DNA of 64,000 bases from Ectorhizobium quercum (GCF_026552795.1 NZ_JANFPI010000001.1:868001-932000), one strand, 5' to 3'. Shown: positions 8,287-16,825, counted from the stretch's first letter. Translations and numbers: made by a program. Notes: generated from the sequence alone by a model not told the origin.

Positions 8287-8806
8287 TGTGCCGTTTCGAG
8301 ACTCTGGAATTGTCAACAATTACAGAATGTTAAGTGTCAACTTTTTTGTAAAAAGTTGCGTCTGCCCCCTTGCTAAGGTCAGCGATTGGCGTCATCATTT
8401 TTCTTGTCAGCGCGATGAAAGAAACGCTGACACGGTGTCGCTCCGCACGAGGGATTAGGAAATTGCCGGGTTCCGACTTGGTGTTCCGCGTTATCGTTCC
8501 CCTTGAGGGATTACGTTGCGGTCTCTACGGGGGCCGTTAACAAAATTAAGACCAGAGCTCCGGCTCTGGTCTTCACGTCCGCCGCTGCATAAGCGGTCTG
8601 GGGTTCGGTGGCCTGTCGGCTGAGTCCCTTTACCTCCTTTTAAGGGAGGCGTGTGACAGGACTTTCCTCCCTTCACGGGAGGGTGTTCTCTGCTTCGGCA
8701 GAGATGTACCGTTCTAGATGGAGATGCCTGCATCTCTACGAGCGTCCCTCTGCATCAGCAGAGATTTTGGATCGGGAGGCTTCGGCCTCCCTTTTCTGTT
8801 GATGGA
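8287..8806. other. Noncoding region with a tandem array of about ten stem-loops
   Basis: 520 bp between the relaxase and a convergent methyltransferase, with no gene. Stem-loops in order: AATTGT/ACAATT (8308-8321), CAACTTTTT/AAAAAGTTG (8338-8358), AAGACCAGAGC/GCTCTGGTCTT (8548-8573, 11 bp, TCCG loop), CCGCT/AGCGG (8582-8596), CCTCC/GGAGG (8633-8649), CCTCCC/GGGAGG (8666-8682), TCTCTGC/GCAGAGA with TTCG loop (8687-8704), GAGATG/CATCTC (8721-8736), CTCTGC/GCAGAG (8748-8763), GGGAGGC/GCCTCCC with TTCG loop and T run (8774-8795). Stem sequences recur (CTCTGC twice, CCTCC/GGAGG three times). It could be a structured RNA, a single-strand or double-strand origin, or a stack of terminators. Confidence 0.6.
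8774..8795 (+). terminator. Intrinsic terminator closing the hairpin array
   Basis: GGGAGGC-TTCG-GCCTCCC followed by TTTT is a strong 7-bp GC-rich stem with a UUCG tetraloop and a T tract, reading rightward. It would end any transcript from the mobilization operon or the hairpin array before the oppositely oriented methyltransferase. Confidence 0.75.
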
Positions 8807-10165
8807 TCATGCCGCCTCCGCGAATCCTTCAATCGGCTGCGCGGTAGCCTGTCGAGGCTTCTGGCGGCGCTGTTTGCCTTTGGCCTGATATTCGGCCAGC
8901 AACCGCAATGCCTGGCGAAGATCGGATTGCGTGGCTTTCCTCATCGCCTGAAACTCCGGAAGACTTTCGAGGGCGGAGATTTCCAGTGCCAGATTGTTGA
9001 ATGTTCTTCCGCCAAGTAGCCGGCGCGCACGGCCAGCGGATGCCTTGACGTTGCGGGCCGATGCCTTCGATTTCCCGCGCTTGTGTAACCATTGAAGGAA
9101 CCCGCCTGAAATATCAGGCGCTGTCCTGCCTGCCTCGCGATCGAGGATGACGCGACCAAGCGCGGTGGCAACCGGGGCAGGAACGGCATTTGCGATCATC
9201 TGCAAGATGTCCTGTTTGGCGCTGGCCCGCCATTCCCATGAGACCGGGAACCCCTGGATTCGGGAAATCTGGTGAACTGTCAGGACGGCGGTATCGACCG
9301 CTGCAACAGGGTCGCCGGGATGAGGTGCTGAGAGATAGCGCGGGGTCGGTCGTTCCCATGCCGTGCGTGTCACGGTAGGGAACGGTTCATCGATCGAGCG
9401 AACGCCCCGGCCAGCGCGAACAGGGCGGGAATACACGTATCCATTCCGGATCAGGGCCGCGTCGTCTGGATGCGGCTGGTAAGAGGTAGGAATGGGCCTG
9501 ATGGACCGTTCGCGGATCGTCGGTGCTGGTTCATCTGGCCCCCATATCGAACGTCGGGCTTCGGAGGTCGCAGGGAAATAGATTGCCGCCGGCGTGATCG
9601 CGCCAAACAGGTCGCGCAACGTCATCGGCTGCGCGGATGCCGTCGCCGCTATCGACGACGCGAGGAAGTCGTCACGTTCTCCGATCCTTCCAATGACGAA
9701 CAGACGCCGCCGCGATTGCGGAACCCCGTATCGGCTGGCGTTGATCCTGCTTTCGGTGATGCCGTAGCCCGCCCGTTTCAGGATCGCCCGCGCCTCGGCC
9801 CATGTTGATGACTTCGCGCAGCCGATGACATTCTCCATCATGAACCATCTCGGCCTGACCGTCGCTACGATCAGGGCGAAGGCCAGTGTCAGACGGGCAT
9901 TGTCGGCTTCCGTGCGGTTCCCGGCACTGGAATAGTCCTGACAGGGAGGACCGCCCGCAATCATGTCGGGGGCCAGTCCAAGGATTTCCGGAATGGTCGA
10001 AAGCAGGTCCTTCAGGTCAGCGACCACGGCATGGTTGCCGACATTCCGATTGTAATTCTCGACCGCGACCGGCCACGCATCATATGCCTTTAGAATATCG
10101 AACCCCGCCCGCCGGAGCCCGAGCGATATTCCTCCGGCACCCGAAAATAACTCAACTACCCGCAC
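8807..10165 (-). CDS. Orphan DNA (cytosine-5) methyltransferase
   Basis: 452 residues from a GTG start (10165) with GGGGA just upstream; an ATG 96 bases further up would add an unrelated tail. C5-methylase motifs are in order: VELFSGAGG (motif I, residues 4-12), GGPPCQDYS (motif IV, catalytic Cys75), ENVIG (motif VI), SRRRLFVIG (motif VIII) and NAVPAPVA (motif X). The roughly 110 residues after motif X are basic and helical, beyond the usual domain. No endonuclease gene adjoins it, so it is an orphan methylase, for self-protection against host restriction or for epigenetic control. Target sequence unknown. It is distinct from the EcoRII-type methylase at 13025. Confidence 0.93.
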   Translation of the reverse strand: MRVVELFSGAGGISLGLRRAGFDILKAYDAWPVAVENYNRNVGNHAVVADLKDLLSTIPEILGLAPDMIAGGPPCQDYSSAGNRTEADNARLTLAFALIVATVRPRWFMMENVIGCAKSSTWAEARAILKRAGYGITESRINASRYGVPQSRRRLFVIGRIGERDDFLASSIAATASAQPMTLRDLFGAITPAAIYFPATSEARRSIWGPDEPAPTIRERSIRPIPTSYQPHPDDAALIRNGYVYSRPVRAGRGVRSIDEPFPTVTRTAWERPTPRYLSAPHPGDPVAAVDTAVLTVHQISRIQGFPVSWEWRASAKQDILQMIANAVPAPVATALGRVILDREAGRTAPDISGGFLQWLHKRGKSKASARNVKASAGRARRLLGGRTFNNLALEISALESLPEFQAMRKATQSDLRQALRLLAEYQAKGKQRRQKPRQATAQPIEGFAEAA

Positions 10166-10341
10166 GAAATCCCCGAAAAACCATCTTGTAAAATTACATG
10201 ACGGAAAATGACGGCCAGAGCTTACGAAAATGCAAATGCTGGCGACTGCCTCTGGATGCAATGAGGGGGATTTCCCCCTGCCGGATTGGCATTTCTCTTA
10301 ATCGGAAGATGCCAGCATCCCCGCACAACAGGGGGTATAAT

Positions 10342-10926
10342 ATGTCCATTCAAGACAATCCGAATATTATCAAGGTCACTGGAACCGTGAAGGAATTTAA
10401 CGGCAGAACGTTCCTCGACCGCAATGTGCTCGATGACCTGTGGCACTATGCCTATCTGATCATCGAGGACGAGAAGGGCGAATTGCTCAAATTCGAGCGC
10501 GTCACGACCAATGAAAAAATCGATCCGGAAATAGTGATCGGGAATTCCTGCACGCTCTACTTCCGGCGAATCCGCTCGTGGAACAGGTCGGTTTTCCATT
10601 TGGTCGCCAGCGAAAGCGATGACCGTGGACTCAATTGCTTCAGTCTCTACCAGACGGCGAACAGAATCGCGCATACCGCGATGATGGTGAAGGCGGTTCC
10701 GGGGGCCTATATTTTCGGTCTGCTCATGTTCCTGATTCCCGCCCGGTTCACCATCGGTATCGGGAACGTCTTCTGGCTCGCTCTCATCCCGCCCATAGCC
10801 TTTCTCGTGATGAACCATCTGAGCGGACCTGGCCGCATCAGGAAGGATTCGATCGCTCTCCACAAGGAACTGGAACAATCGAGAATCGGCGCGAAATTCG
10901 ACGGTCGCCAATTGAAGACGGTGTGA
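10342..10926 (+). CDS. Hypothetical membrane protein
   Basis: 194 residues; the ATG at 10342 has a strong AGGGGG site, so a longer upstream frame is discounted. Residues 1-110 look soluble and beta-rich, beginning IIKVTGTVKEFNGRT, possibly an OB-like fold. Two hydrophobic segments follow (AYIFGLLMFLIPARFTIGIG and VFWLALIPPIAFLVM), then a short basic C-terminal tail. I do not recognise a family. The next gene starts 4 bp downstream and also encodes a small membrane protein, so the two probably form one membrane module. Function unknown. Confidence 0.75.
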   Translation: MSIQDNPNIIKVTGTVKEFNGRTFLDRNVLDDLWHYAYLIIEDEKGELLKFERVTTNEKIDPEIVIGNSCTLYFRRIRSWNRSVFHLVASESDDRGLNCFSLYQTANRIAHTAMMVKAVPGAYIFGLLMFLIPARFTIGIGNVFWLALIPPIAFLVMNHLSGPGRIRKDSIALHKELEQSRIGAKFDGRQLKTV

Positions 10927-10930
10927 TGCG

Positions 10931-11266
10931 ATGAAAATCATGTCGGAAGAAAGCAGGCTTCGGCGCTGGCTCATCATCGCGCTGATGGGCGCGTTCATCC
11001 TGCCGCTCGGCGCAACGCTGATTATGGCATCCTACAAGCTGGTGACAACGGCAGGGCCGATGATATGGGGTTCGTGGTCGAACCATAGCTCCCGCCTGCA
11101 ACGGGAAGAGGATCGTGTCGCCCGCATAGAGCAAGATGCACGGGAAAGAAGTTTCCAGATTGTCTGCCCCGATTACTTCGATGCCTCGATCCTCGACAGG
11201 TGGACCGGATATCGGAATCTTTCATGGTGCGAGGATTATCGCGACAGGATGCCCGAAACGGATTGA
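10931..11266 (+). CDS. Small membrane protein, partner of the preceding gene
   Basis: 111 residues; one N-terminal membrane segment (LIIALMGAFILPLGATLIMAS) followed by a charged, coiled region (SRLQREEDRVARIEQDARER) and a C-terminal part with two cysteines (IVCPDYF, LSWCEDY) that would face the periplasm if the N-terminus is inside. No family recognised. It starts 4 bp after the preceding gene and is presumably co-expressed with it. Function unknown. Confidence 0.68.
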   Translation: MKIMSEESRLRRWLIIALMGAFILPLGATLIMASYKLVTTAGPMIWGSWSNHSSRLQREEDRVARIEQDARERSFQIVCPDYFDASILDRWTGYRNLSWCEDYRDRMPETD

Positions 11267-11290
11267 ACGGGGTGGAATGCAGGGCGGGCA

Positions 11291-12100
11291 TCATCCGTCC
11301 TGCCTGCCGATCCCCGCGATGCCTGCCGAAATCGCCAGCGCAACGAGATGGGGGATGTTTCTGGCCTTGAAGCGGGCCTTCAATCGGTCGATCCGGTGTT
11401 CGACCGTCCGCGGCGACAGGCGCAAGATCGCCGCGATTTCCCTTGTGCTGGCCCCTTCCGTCAATAGCTGGAGAATACCGGGATCGATGTTGTCGAAGCC
11501 GATGCCGTGCGGGGCTGCTGGCAGCAGGGCATGAATTGCGAGAAGGCCGATGCACCATGCGCTTCGGCCACGGGCATTCTTCTGCGGGAATATGGCCCTG
11601 TCGTAGATCATGGTCATGCCGAGTGCTTCCGCCGCCACGCGTCTTGTCGCGGGGCGCTGGCGTTCGGCTGCTTCAGTATAGGCCGGGATCACGGTGCTAC
11701 GGAGATAGGCTTGATCCGGGAAGTCGGAAAACCGCACGGTCTGTTGAAGCGTCTGCATCGCCTCAAGCGTGGTCGGCAGCCGATAGCGACGGATGAACAC
11801 GATCCCGAAATCCTCGCAGGCGGTCGGCTGCATGTCGATGACGACAAGCGCCATGTTCGGGCGCAGCACGTCGAGGAATGGCACATAGAGAGCGGTAGCA
11901 CTCTCAAGGCCGCCGGGGCTGGAAATCCACGAATCCATCATCCACCGCGATATTTGCCGGAACGTCGCCGGCGGCCTCATGGGCAAAATCCGATGACGCG
12001 CAAAGAACAGACGACGGTTCGCGAGGATGGAAACCAAGGTTTTTGTCACGACGAACAAAGCCCATTTGTTCCATGCGTAAGTCCTTGTCATCGTTTCCAT
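11291..12100 (-). CDS. LuxR-type transcriptional regulator
   Basis: 269 residues from the ATG at 12100; longer upstream frames run into the resolvase gene and look spurious. The last 65 residues form a clear LuxR/GerE helix-turn-helix (LTEGASTREIAAILRLSPRT followed by VEHRIDRLKARF). The N-terminal 200 residues are a sensor-like domain of PAS-type composition, without a recognisable phosphoacceptor or acyl-homoserine-lactone signature. The Shine-Dalgarno sequence is weak, so the exact start is uncertain. It lies convergent to the two membrane-protein genes and divergent from the resolvase (97 bp apart), so it may control either. Target unknown. Confidence 0.82.
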   Translation of the reverse strand: METMTRTYAWNKWALFVVTKTLVSILANRRLFFARHRILPMRPPATFRQISRWMMDSWISSPGGLESATALYVPFLDVLRPNMALVVIDMQPTACEDFGIVFIRRYRLPTTLEAMQTLQQTVRFSDFPDQAYLRSTVIPAYTEAAERQRPATRRVAAEALGMTMIYDRAIFPQKNARGRSAWCIGLLAIHALLPAAPHGIGFDNIDPGILQLLTEGASTREIAAILRLSPRTVEHRIDRLKARFKARNIPHLVALAISAGIAGIGRQDG

Positions 12101-12197
12101 AATGAATTTGTCGCATTTCCAGATATTCGCCCCGCGAAAACCTTCCTTTCTGTCAAGGCATCCGGAAATGCGTATCGGCGTGGAGGATTCGACGGGA

Positions 12198-12779
12198 ATG
12201 GCAAGGATTGGATATGCGCGGGTTTCAACGGCAGACCAGCATCTTGACCTGCAAAGGAACGCGCTTGAGGCGGCGGGATGCACGCGCATATTCGAGGACC
12301 ACGGTGTTTCCGGAGCGGCGAGCAAAAGGGATGGCCTGTCTTCCGTTCTGAGAATGCTACGGCGGGGCGACGTTCTGGTGGTCTGGCGGCTGGACCGCCT
12401 CGGTCGCTCGGTCGGCCATCTGGTTCAGATTATCGGTAGGCTCCAGAAGCGACAGATCGGATTCCACTCTTTGACCGAGAACATCGAAACGGAATCCGCC
12501 GGGGGCCGGATGGTTTTTCATGTCCTCGCGGCGATGGCGGAATTCGAGCGGTCCATCATCCGTGAGAGAACGGTGGCAGGCATTGCTGCTGCGCGTGCGC
12601 GTGGGCAGCGACATGGCCGGAAACGGTCACTGACGGATGAACAGTGTGTCGAGGCGTATCGGAAGATCGACGGTGGCGAGCAGTGGGAAGATGTCGCTTC
12701 GCGTCTCCACGTCCATCCGCGCACGCTGAAACGCTGTATCACAAAGGTTTGCGGCGACCTGCCGGGCGGCATCGGCTGA
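12198..12779 (+). CDS. Serine recombinase (resolvase/invertase family)
   Basis: 193 residues. The N-terminal catalytic domain starts MARIGYARVSTADQ, with the nucleophile Ser at position 10, and contains WRLDRLGRS and the E-helix AEFERSIIRERT; a C-terminal helix-turn-helix region is seen in residues 150-185. Length matches Tn3-type resolvases and DNA invertases. The ATG at 12198 is used because it begins the conserved domain and follows GACGGGA. In a mobilizable element it may resolve multimers or invert a segment; no invertible segment was recognised around it. Confidence 0.92.
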   Translation: MARIGYARVSTADQHLDLQRNALEAAGCTRIFEDHGVSGAASKRDGLSSVLRMLRRGDVLVVWRLDRLGRSVGHLVQIIGRLQKRQIGFHSLTENIETESAGGRMVFHVLAAMAEFERSIIRERTVAGIAAARARGQRHGRKRSLTDEQCVEAYRKIDGGEQWEDVASRLHVHPRTLKRCITKVCGDLPGGIG

Positions 12780-12933
12780 GCAAGATCACTTCTTCCCTGT
12801 CGGGTGCTTGAAGCTTTTCATTCAGTTCGGATCGGTCTCGTTTTCATAGAGCAACTTCGTATTGCCATCCTACGAACTGACTGGTGATCACTCTGAGGTT
12901 GCGATGCTCGATAGAAAAGCCAAAACGGGATCC

Positions 12934-12957
12934 GAGAACAATCTTGTTAATGTTCTC
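12934..12957. promoter_or_regulatory. Palindromic operator candidate upstream of the EcoRII-like methylase
   Basis: GAGAACA and TGTTCTC form perfect 7-bp arms around a spacer, with an inner palindrome AACAATCTTGTT, ending 67 bp before the methylase start. The methylase has an N-terminal helix-turn-helix, and M.EcoRII/M.SsoII are known to repress their own promoters through that domain, so autoregulation is plausible. Confidence 0.5.
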
Positions 12958-13024
12958 TTTATGTTCTATGGATAGTTTTCTGCCGGGATGTCAGAAAGAT
13001 TCCCAGAGCGATGCGAGGTGATTC

Positions 13025-14266
13025 ATGTCCGATTTTTCCGTTCTCCGGCAAAAAGCCGGATTGAGCGTCCCTGAAGCAGCCAAGCTTCTAGGCTACAACG
13101 AGCGTCAGGTTTATCGGTGGGAATCGGGAGAAAACGTTCCGCGAAAGATTGTGACGGACAAGCTTGAAGCCATGCGTCAAGAGCGATGCGCTGCTTCTCC
13201 AGAGCATTCCTTCACCTTTATCGACTTGTTCGCTGGTATTGGCGGCTTGCGTCGTGGATTTGATGCCATTGGTGGCAAGTGCATTTTCACCTGCGAATGG
13301 GACAAGCATTCCAAGGAAACTTATCGTGCAAACTATCCTGACGACGAGCACGAAATCTGGAACGACATCCGGGATCTCAAGGCGGAAGACGTGCCTGATC
13401 ACGACGTTCTTCTTGCAGGTTTCCCATGTCAGCCGTTCTCACTTGCCGGGGTCTCGAAAAAGAATGCTCTAGGACGAGCTCACGGGTTCGCCTGTGAGAC
13501 GCAGGGGACGCTATTCTTCGACATCCAGCGGATAATCGAGGTGAAAAGACCAAAGGCGTTTCTACTCGAAAACGTCAAGAATCTCGTGAACCATGACAAG
13601 GGGCGTACGTTCGCCATCATCAAAGATGTTCTCGAAAATCAGCTTGGCTACACGATTGAATGCAAGATCCTTGATGCCAAATCCTGGCTACCGCAGCACC
13701 GAGAGCGCATCTTCATCGTCGGTTTTCGGGAAAATCAGGGATTCTCGTTTGAAGATCTTCAGATCCCGGATGTCCTGAAAGGGCCGAAGCTTAAAACGAT
13801 CCTTCATCCGGAGAACGGTGAAGAGGCTCCCGAGAAGCCTTTCACTGATGGTAACATCGGGCGCGTTTCGGATAAGTACACGCTCACCGACAAGCTCTGG
13901 GCCTACCTTCAAGCTTATGCAGACAAGCACAGGGCTGCGGGTAATGGTTTCGGTTTCGGGCTATTCACGCCAGAAGGTATCGCACGGACTCTGTCGGCAC
14001 GATATCACAAGGACGGTTCCGAGATCCTGATTTCCAGAGGTGACGGACGCAATCCTCGTCGGCTAACGCCGCGCGAATGTGCTCGTCTCATGGGCTTTGA
14101 CGGGCCCGGCGAGAGCAACTTCAGGATTCCAGTCTCCGACACGCAGGCTTACCGCCAATTCGGCAACTCGGTTGCCGTTCCGGCCGTGAAAGCTGTAGCG
14201 GAGCTCATGAAGCCGTATATTCTTGACTACCAGGAATTCGAGGAAGTCGTCAGAAAGCGGGCCTGA
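13025..14266 (+). CDS. EcoRII/Dcm-type DNA (cytosine-5) methyltransferase with N-terminal HTH
   Basis: 413 residues. Residues 1-50 form an XRE-like helix-turn-helix ([20 protein letters not shown]), then come the C5-methylase motifs [10 protein letters not shown] (I), GFPCQPFS (IV, catalytic Cys135), ENVKN (VI), [11 protein letters not shown] (VIII) and QFGNSVAVP (X). The next two genes are a Vsr nick enzyme and an EcoRII-like endonuclease, so the expected target is CCWGG, with the inner cytosine methylated. It overlaps vsr by one base. Base composition is visibly less GC-rich than the neighbours, pointing to separate acquisition. Self-repression through the helix-turn-helix is likely by analogy with M.EcoRII. 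Confidence 0.96.
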   Translation: MSDFSVLRQKAGLSVPEAAKLLGYNERQVYRWESGENVPRKIVTDKLEAMRQERCAASPEHSFTFIDLFAGIGGLRRGFDAIGGKCIFTCEWDKHSKETYRANYPDDEHEIWNDIRDLKAEDVPDHDVLLAGFPCQPFSLAGVSKKNALGRAHGFACETQGTLFFDIQRIIEVKRPKAFLLENVKNLVNHDKGRTFAIIKDVLENQLGYTIECKILDAKSWLPQHRERIFIVGFRENQGFSFEDLQIPDVLKGPKLKTILHPENGEEAPEKPFTDGNIGRVSDKYTLTDKLWAYLQAYADKHRAAGNGFGFGLFTPEGIARTLSARYHKDGSEILISRGDGRNPRRLTPRECARLMGFDGPGESNFRIPVSDTQAYRQFGNSVAVPAVKAVAELMKPYILDYQEFEEVVRKRA

Positions 14267-14733
14267 TGGTCGATATTGTCAGCCCTGAGAAGCGTAGCGC
14301 CATGATGGCGGGTATTCGGGGCAAGGACACCCGACCCGAAATCGCCATCCGTAAGGCCCTTTTCAGGTTAGGATGGCGCTATCGCATCCATGACAAGCGG
14401 CTTCCTGGCAAGCCTGATCTGGTATTTCCCAAGCGCAAAGCCGTGATCTTCGTCGAGGGCTGTTTCTGGCACGGGCACGACTGTCACCTTTTCAAGATGC
14501 CATCCTCTCGTCAGGATTTCTGGCAGACGAAGATCGAAGGCAATCGGCAACGCGATGCCCGCGTCCGGAGCGAGCTACAAGCGTTGGGCTGGCGATATCT
14601 TGCTGTGTGGGAATGTGCCCTCAAGGGTAGAACCCGATTGCCATTTCCCGTCCTCTTGGACACCATCATCGGATGGCTCGAATCAGCCGAGCCTACGGGG
14701 GAAATCGAAGGGGTGAAGGATGGCGCTGGCTGA
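14266..14733 (+). CDS. vsr: Very short patch repair endonuclease Vsr
   Basis: 155 residues, normal for Vsr. Family sequence throughout: IRGKDTRPEIAIRKALF, GWRYRIHDKRLPGKPDLVF, VFVEG-type core VIFVEGCFWHGHDC with the zinc-binding histidines and cysteine, and WECALKG near the end. Vsr nicks at T:G mismatches left by deamination of 5-methylcytosine in CTWGG context, so it limits the mutations caused by the methylase in the same operon. It begins at the last base of the methylase stop codon and overlaps the endonuclease gene by 14 bp. Confidence 0.97.
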   Translation: MVDIVSPEKRSAMMAGIRGKDTRPEIAIRKALFRLGWRYRIHDKRLPGKPDLVFPKRKAVIFVEGCFWHGHDCHLFKMPSSRQDFWQTKIEGNRQRDARVRSELQALGWRYLAVWECALKGRTRLPFPVLLDTIIGWLESAEPTGEIEGVKDGAG

Positions 14734-15949
14734 TCTGACAGATTGGATGAACGAATTTGGTCGGCCGGGATATGTCTGGTATGCCAAGCGCCTTTCTGGC
14801 AATGACACTCTAGCAAACAAAAGCCATCAGGCGGGGCCTTACATCCCGAAGGATTTCCTCTTCGAGATGGTGCCAAGCATCAACAAACCGCAGGTATTGA
14901 ATCCCGATGCCTTCTTCGAGCTTTACGTTGATTCACATCCTGACGTTAAGACAATCCGGGCGATCTGGTACAACGGGAAGCTGCATGGAAAGACTCGTAA
15001 CGAGACGCGTCTGACGGGGTTCGGCGGGGCACAATCTGCGCTGCTGGATCCTGACAGCACCGGTGCGCTTGCCGTATTCGCATTTCGTCCAGAAACAGAG
15101 ACGACGGTAGCGGAGTGCCATGTGTGGGTCTGCGGCGGCGAAGGCACTGAAGCGGACCTGGTGGAAGAGCGGCTTGGCCCTGTCGAGCCAAAGATTCCTG
15201 TGATCTGGCGTCCGGGTGTGTCGGAGCCTCAAGCCGACCTGTTCACTCGGCCTCCTCCGGCAAGGGCTTCCTGCTGGCTACAGCCAGATGAGATTCCGGC
15301 TGACTGGTTGATCACATTCCCGACCGGACGTGAGATCATTGCCAAAACGATCGAGCTACGGTCAGCAACCGGGATGAATGCCGATGTTCGGCTGCTACGT
15401 CGGCGGACATGCGAATTCGAGATCTTCAAATCCATCGAAGAAGCGAGCTGGCTACCGAAGATCAAGGAAGGTTTCCATTCTATCGATGGCTTCCTCGGGC
15501 TGGCGAACACAATCCTGCAAAGCCGAAAATCCCGCGCTGGCAAGTCTTTGGAATACCACACAGCATCAATCCTGGAAGAGGAAGGCCTGACACCAGGAAC
15601 AGCCTTCGTTCACAATCCGCTGATCGAGGTGAACAAGCGTCCCGATTTCCTGTTCCCGAATGTTGCCGCTTATGAGGATTCATCATTTCCCGCGCATCGG
15701 CTACGCATGCTTGCCGCAAAAACGACCTGCAAGGACAGGTGGCGTCAGATCATAAACGAAGCGGATCGAATCCAGACGAAACATCTGCTGACCCTTCAGG
15801 AGGGTGTTTCTGAACCGCAATTCCGCGAGATGACCGAAGCAGGTGTTCGTCTTGTCGTGCCTTCGGGGATCCATGATGCCTATCCGGAAGCTGTGCGCCC
15901 CCATCTGATTACGCTCGAAGAGTTCATCGGAGACGTTCGCACCGCCTGA
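14720..15949 (+). CDS. EcoRII-like type IIE restriction endonuclease
   Basis: 409 residues, close to EcoRII (about 400). The N-terminal half corresponds to the effector DNA-binding domain; the C-terminal half is the catalytic EcoRII-C domain, with SRAGKSLEYHTASILEEEGL and then the PD-type motif RPDFLFP and the downstream LAAKTTCKDRW, which carries the catalytic and CCWGG-contacting region. With the adjacent methylase and Vsr it makes a complete restriction-modification cassette that should cut unmethylated CCWGG and need two sites, as EcoRII does. Gene order M-V-R, all in one direction, differs from the convergent EcoRII genes. Confidence 0.93.
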   Translation: MALADLTDWMNEFGRPGYVWYAKRLSGNDTLANKSHQAGPYIPKDFLFEMVPSINKPQVLNPDAFFELYVDSHPDVKTIRAIWYNGKLHGKTRNETRLTGFGGAQSALLDPDSTGALAVFAFRPETETTVAECHVWVCGGEGTEADLVEERLGPVEPKIPVIWRPGVSEPQADLFTRPPPARASCWLQPDEIPADWLITFPTGREIIAKTIELRSATGMNADVRLLRRRTCEFEIFKSIEEASWLPKIKEGFHSIDGFLGLANTILQSRKSRAGKSLEYHTASILEEEGLTPGTAFVHNPLIEVNKRPDFLFPNVAAYEDSSFPAHRLRMLAAKTTCKDRWRQIINEADRIQTKHLLTLQEGVSEPQFREMTEAGVRLVVPSGIHDAYPEAVRPHLITLEEFIGDVRTA

Positions 15950-16026
15950 CAGGCCGCGCCATGATTTGCGCCGGTCCGCCTTCGCCCGCATCCTTTTGAG
16001 GTGCATATGGCAACGGAGGATCGGGC

Positions 16027-16230
16027 ATGTCGGCAGTCAATCAACGGATCGAATACGTCTATCAGAGTGCAGCCTGGCTCGCGGAAGGCGTGTTGATAGC
16101 TGCCTGCGAGGGAGACTGGCCCGCCGACCAGATCGCCCAGGCTGCGCGGGAGTGGCATCGCACGCGGGGCCTTCTGGCTCTCTCGAAAAGATGGCGGGAG
16201 GAGGTCCGTCCGGGGGATGTCGATGGCTAG
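16027..16230 (+). CDS. Small hypothetical protein, first gene of a coupled operon
   Basis: 67 residues preceded by a good GGAGGA site. It contains a compact helical region (RIEYVYQSAAWLAEGVLIAA) and no recognised family. It overlaps the following gene by 14 bp, starting a run of four overlapping genes (16027-17510). Function unknown. Confidence 0.62.
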   Translation: MSAVNQRIEYVYQSAAWLAEGVLIAACEGDWPADQIAQAAREWHRTRGLLALSKRWREEVRPGDVDG

Positions 16231-16825
16231 GAAGAAGCGCCGTCGCCGGACATGTTTGGATGAGATGCGCCGGAAACTGACGGAACGCCAGAGGCAACGC
16301 CGTGGCGGCGATCCTGCCGGAAAGCTCATGCTCCAGCTTCTCGGCATCCTATCGGGAGCGCTGGCGATGGTGCCGCCGATCCCGATGCCTGCCTTCGCGT
16401 TCTCCTTCGGTCCATCCCGGTCGTCGGTCCCGGCCATCGATGATGATCGCGGGCCTACGGCCTACGCAATGGAGCGCGGTATCGAGCCGCATTTTTACGC
16501 CACCAGCGTCATGCAGCCAGCGCCAGCGCCGTCTTTCCGGCGGCTTGTGAAGGACTTGGCGCGTAGCCGAAAGGCAGACCGCGCACGCGAACTTCTCGAA
16601 GCGCGGGTTCCGCCAGCCGCTATCGAGTGGCTGCGCGACATGATCGACACTGGCGACCTGTGGCAAATCCGGATGGCAGCCCAGCCTGGTTTCACTGAGG
16701 ATGAAATCACGGCATCCATGCTGGCGGCGGCGCAAATGTGGGAAGCCGAACGGCAGCAGGCTGCGGGGCCACAGCCGGAAACTCCGGGCGACGATCCGGA
16801 CACGACGAAAGGACTGCAATCATGA
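16217..16825 (+). CDS. Hypothetical protein with basic N-terminus and membrane anchor
   Basis: 202 residues (ATG at 16217, or 16223, both inside the preceding gene). The N-terminal 30 residues are very basic (ARKKRRRRTCLDEMRRKL), followed by one hydrophobic segment (LMLQLLGILSGALAMVPP) that looks like a signal anchor, then a soluble helical region with an EWLRDMIDTGDLW stretch. No family recognised. Gene overlaps tie it to both neighbours (ATGA with the next). It may be an inner-membrane protein with most of its length in the periplasm. Confidence 0.65.
   Translation: MSMARKKRRRRTCLDEMRRKLTERQRQRRGGDPAGKLMLQLLGILSGALAMVPPIPMPAFAFSFGPSRSSVPAIDDDRGPTAYAMERGIEPHFYATSVMQPAPAPSFRRLVKDLARSRKADRARELLEARVPPAAIEWLRDMIDTGDLWQIRMAAQPGFTEDEITASMLAAAQMWEAERQQAAGPQPETPGDDPDTTKGLQS

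Noticed and set aside
8490..8806. Retron or CRISPR-like element in the hairpin array
   Set aside because: No reverse transcriptase nearby and no regular repeat-spacer pattern; hairpins are of different sequence and spacing.
12198..12779. Invertible promoter next to the serine recombinase
   Set aside because: No pair of long inverted repeats flanks a promoter within reach of the gene.
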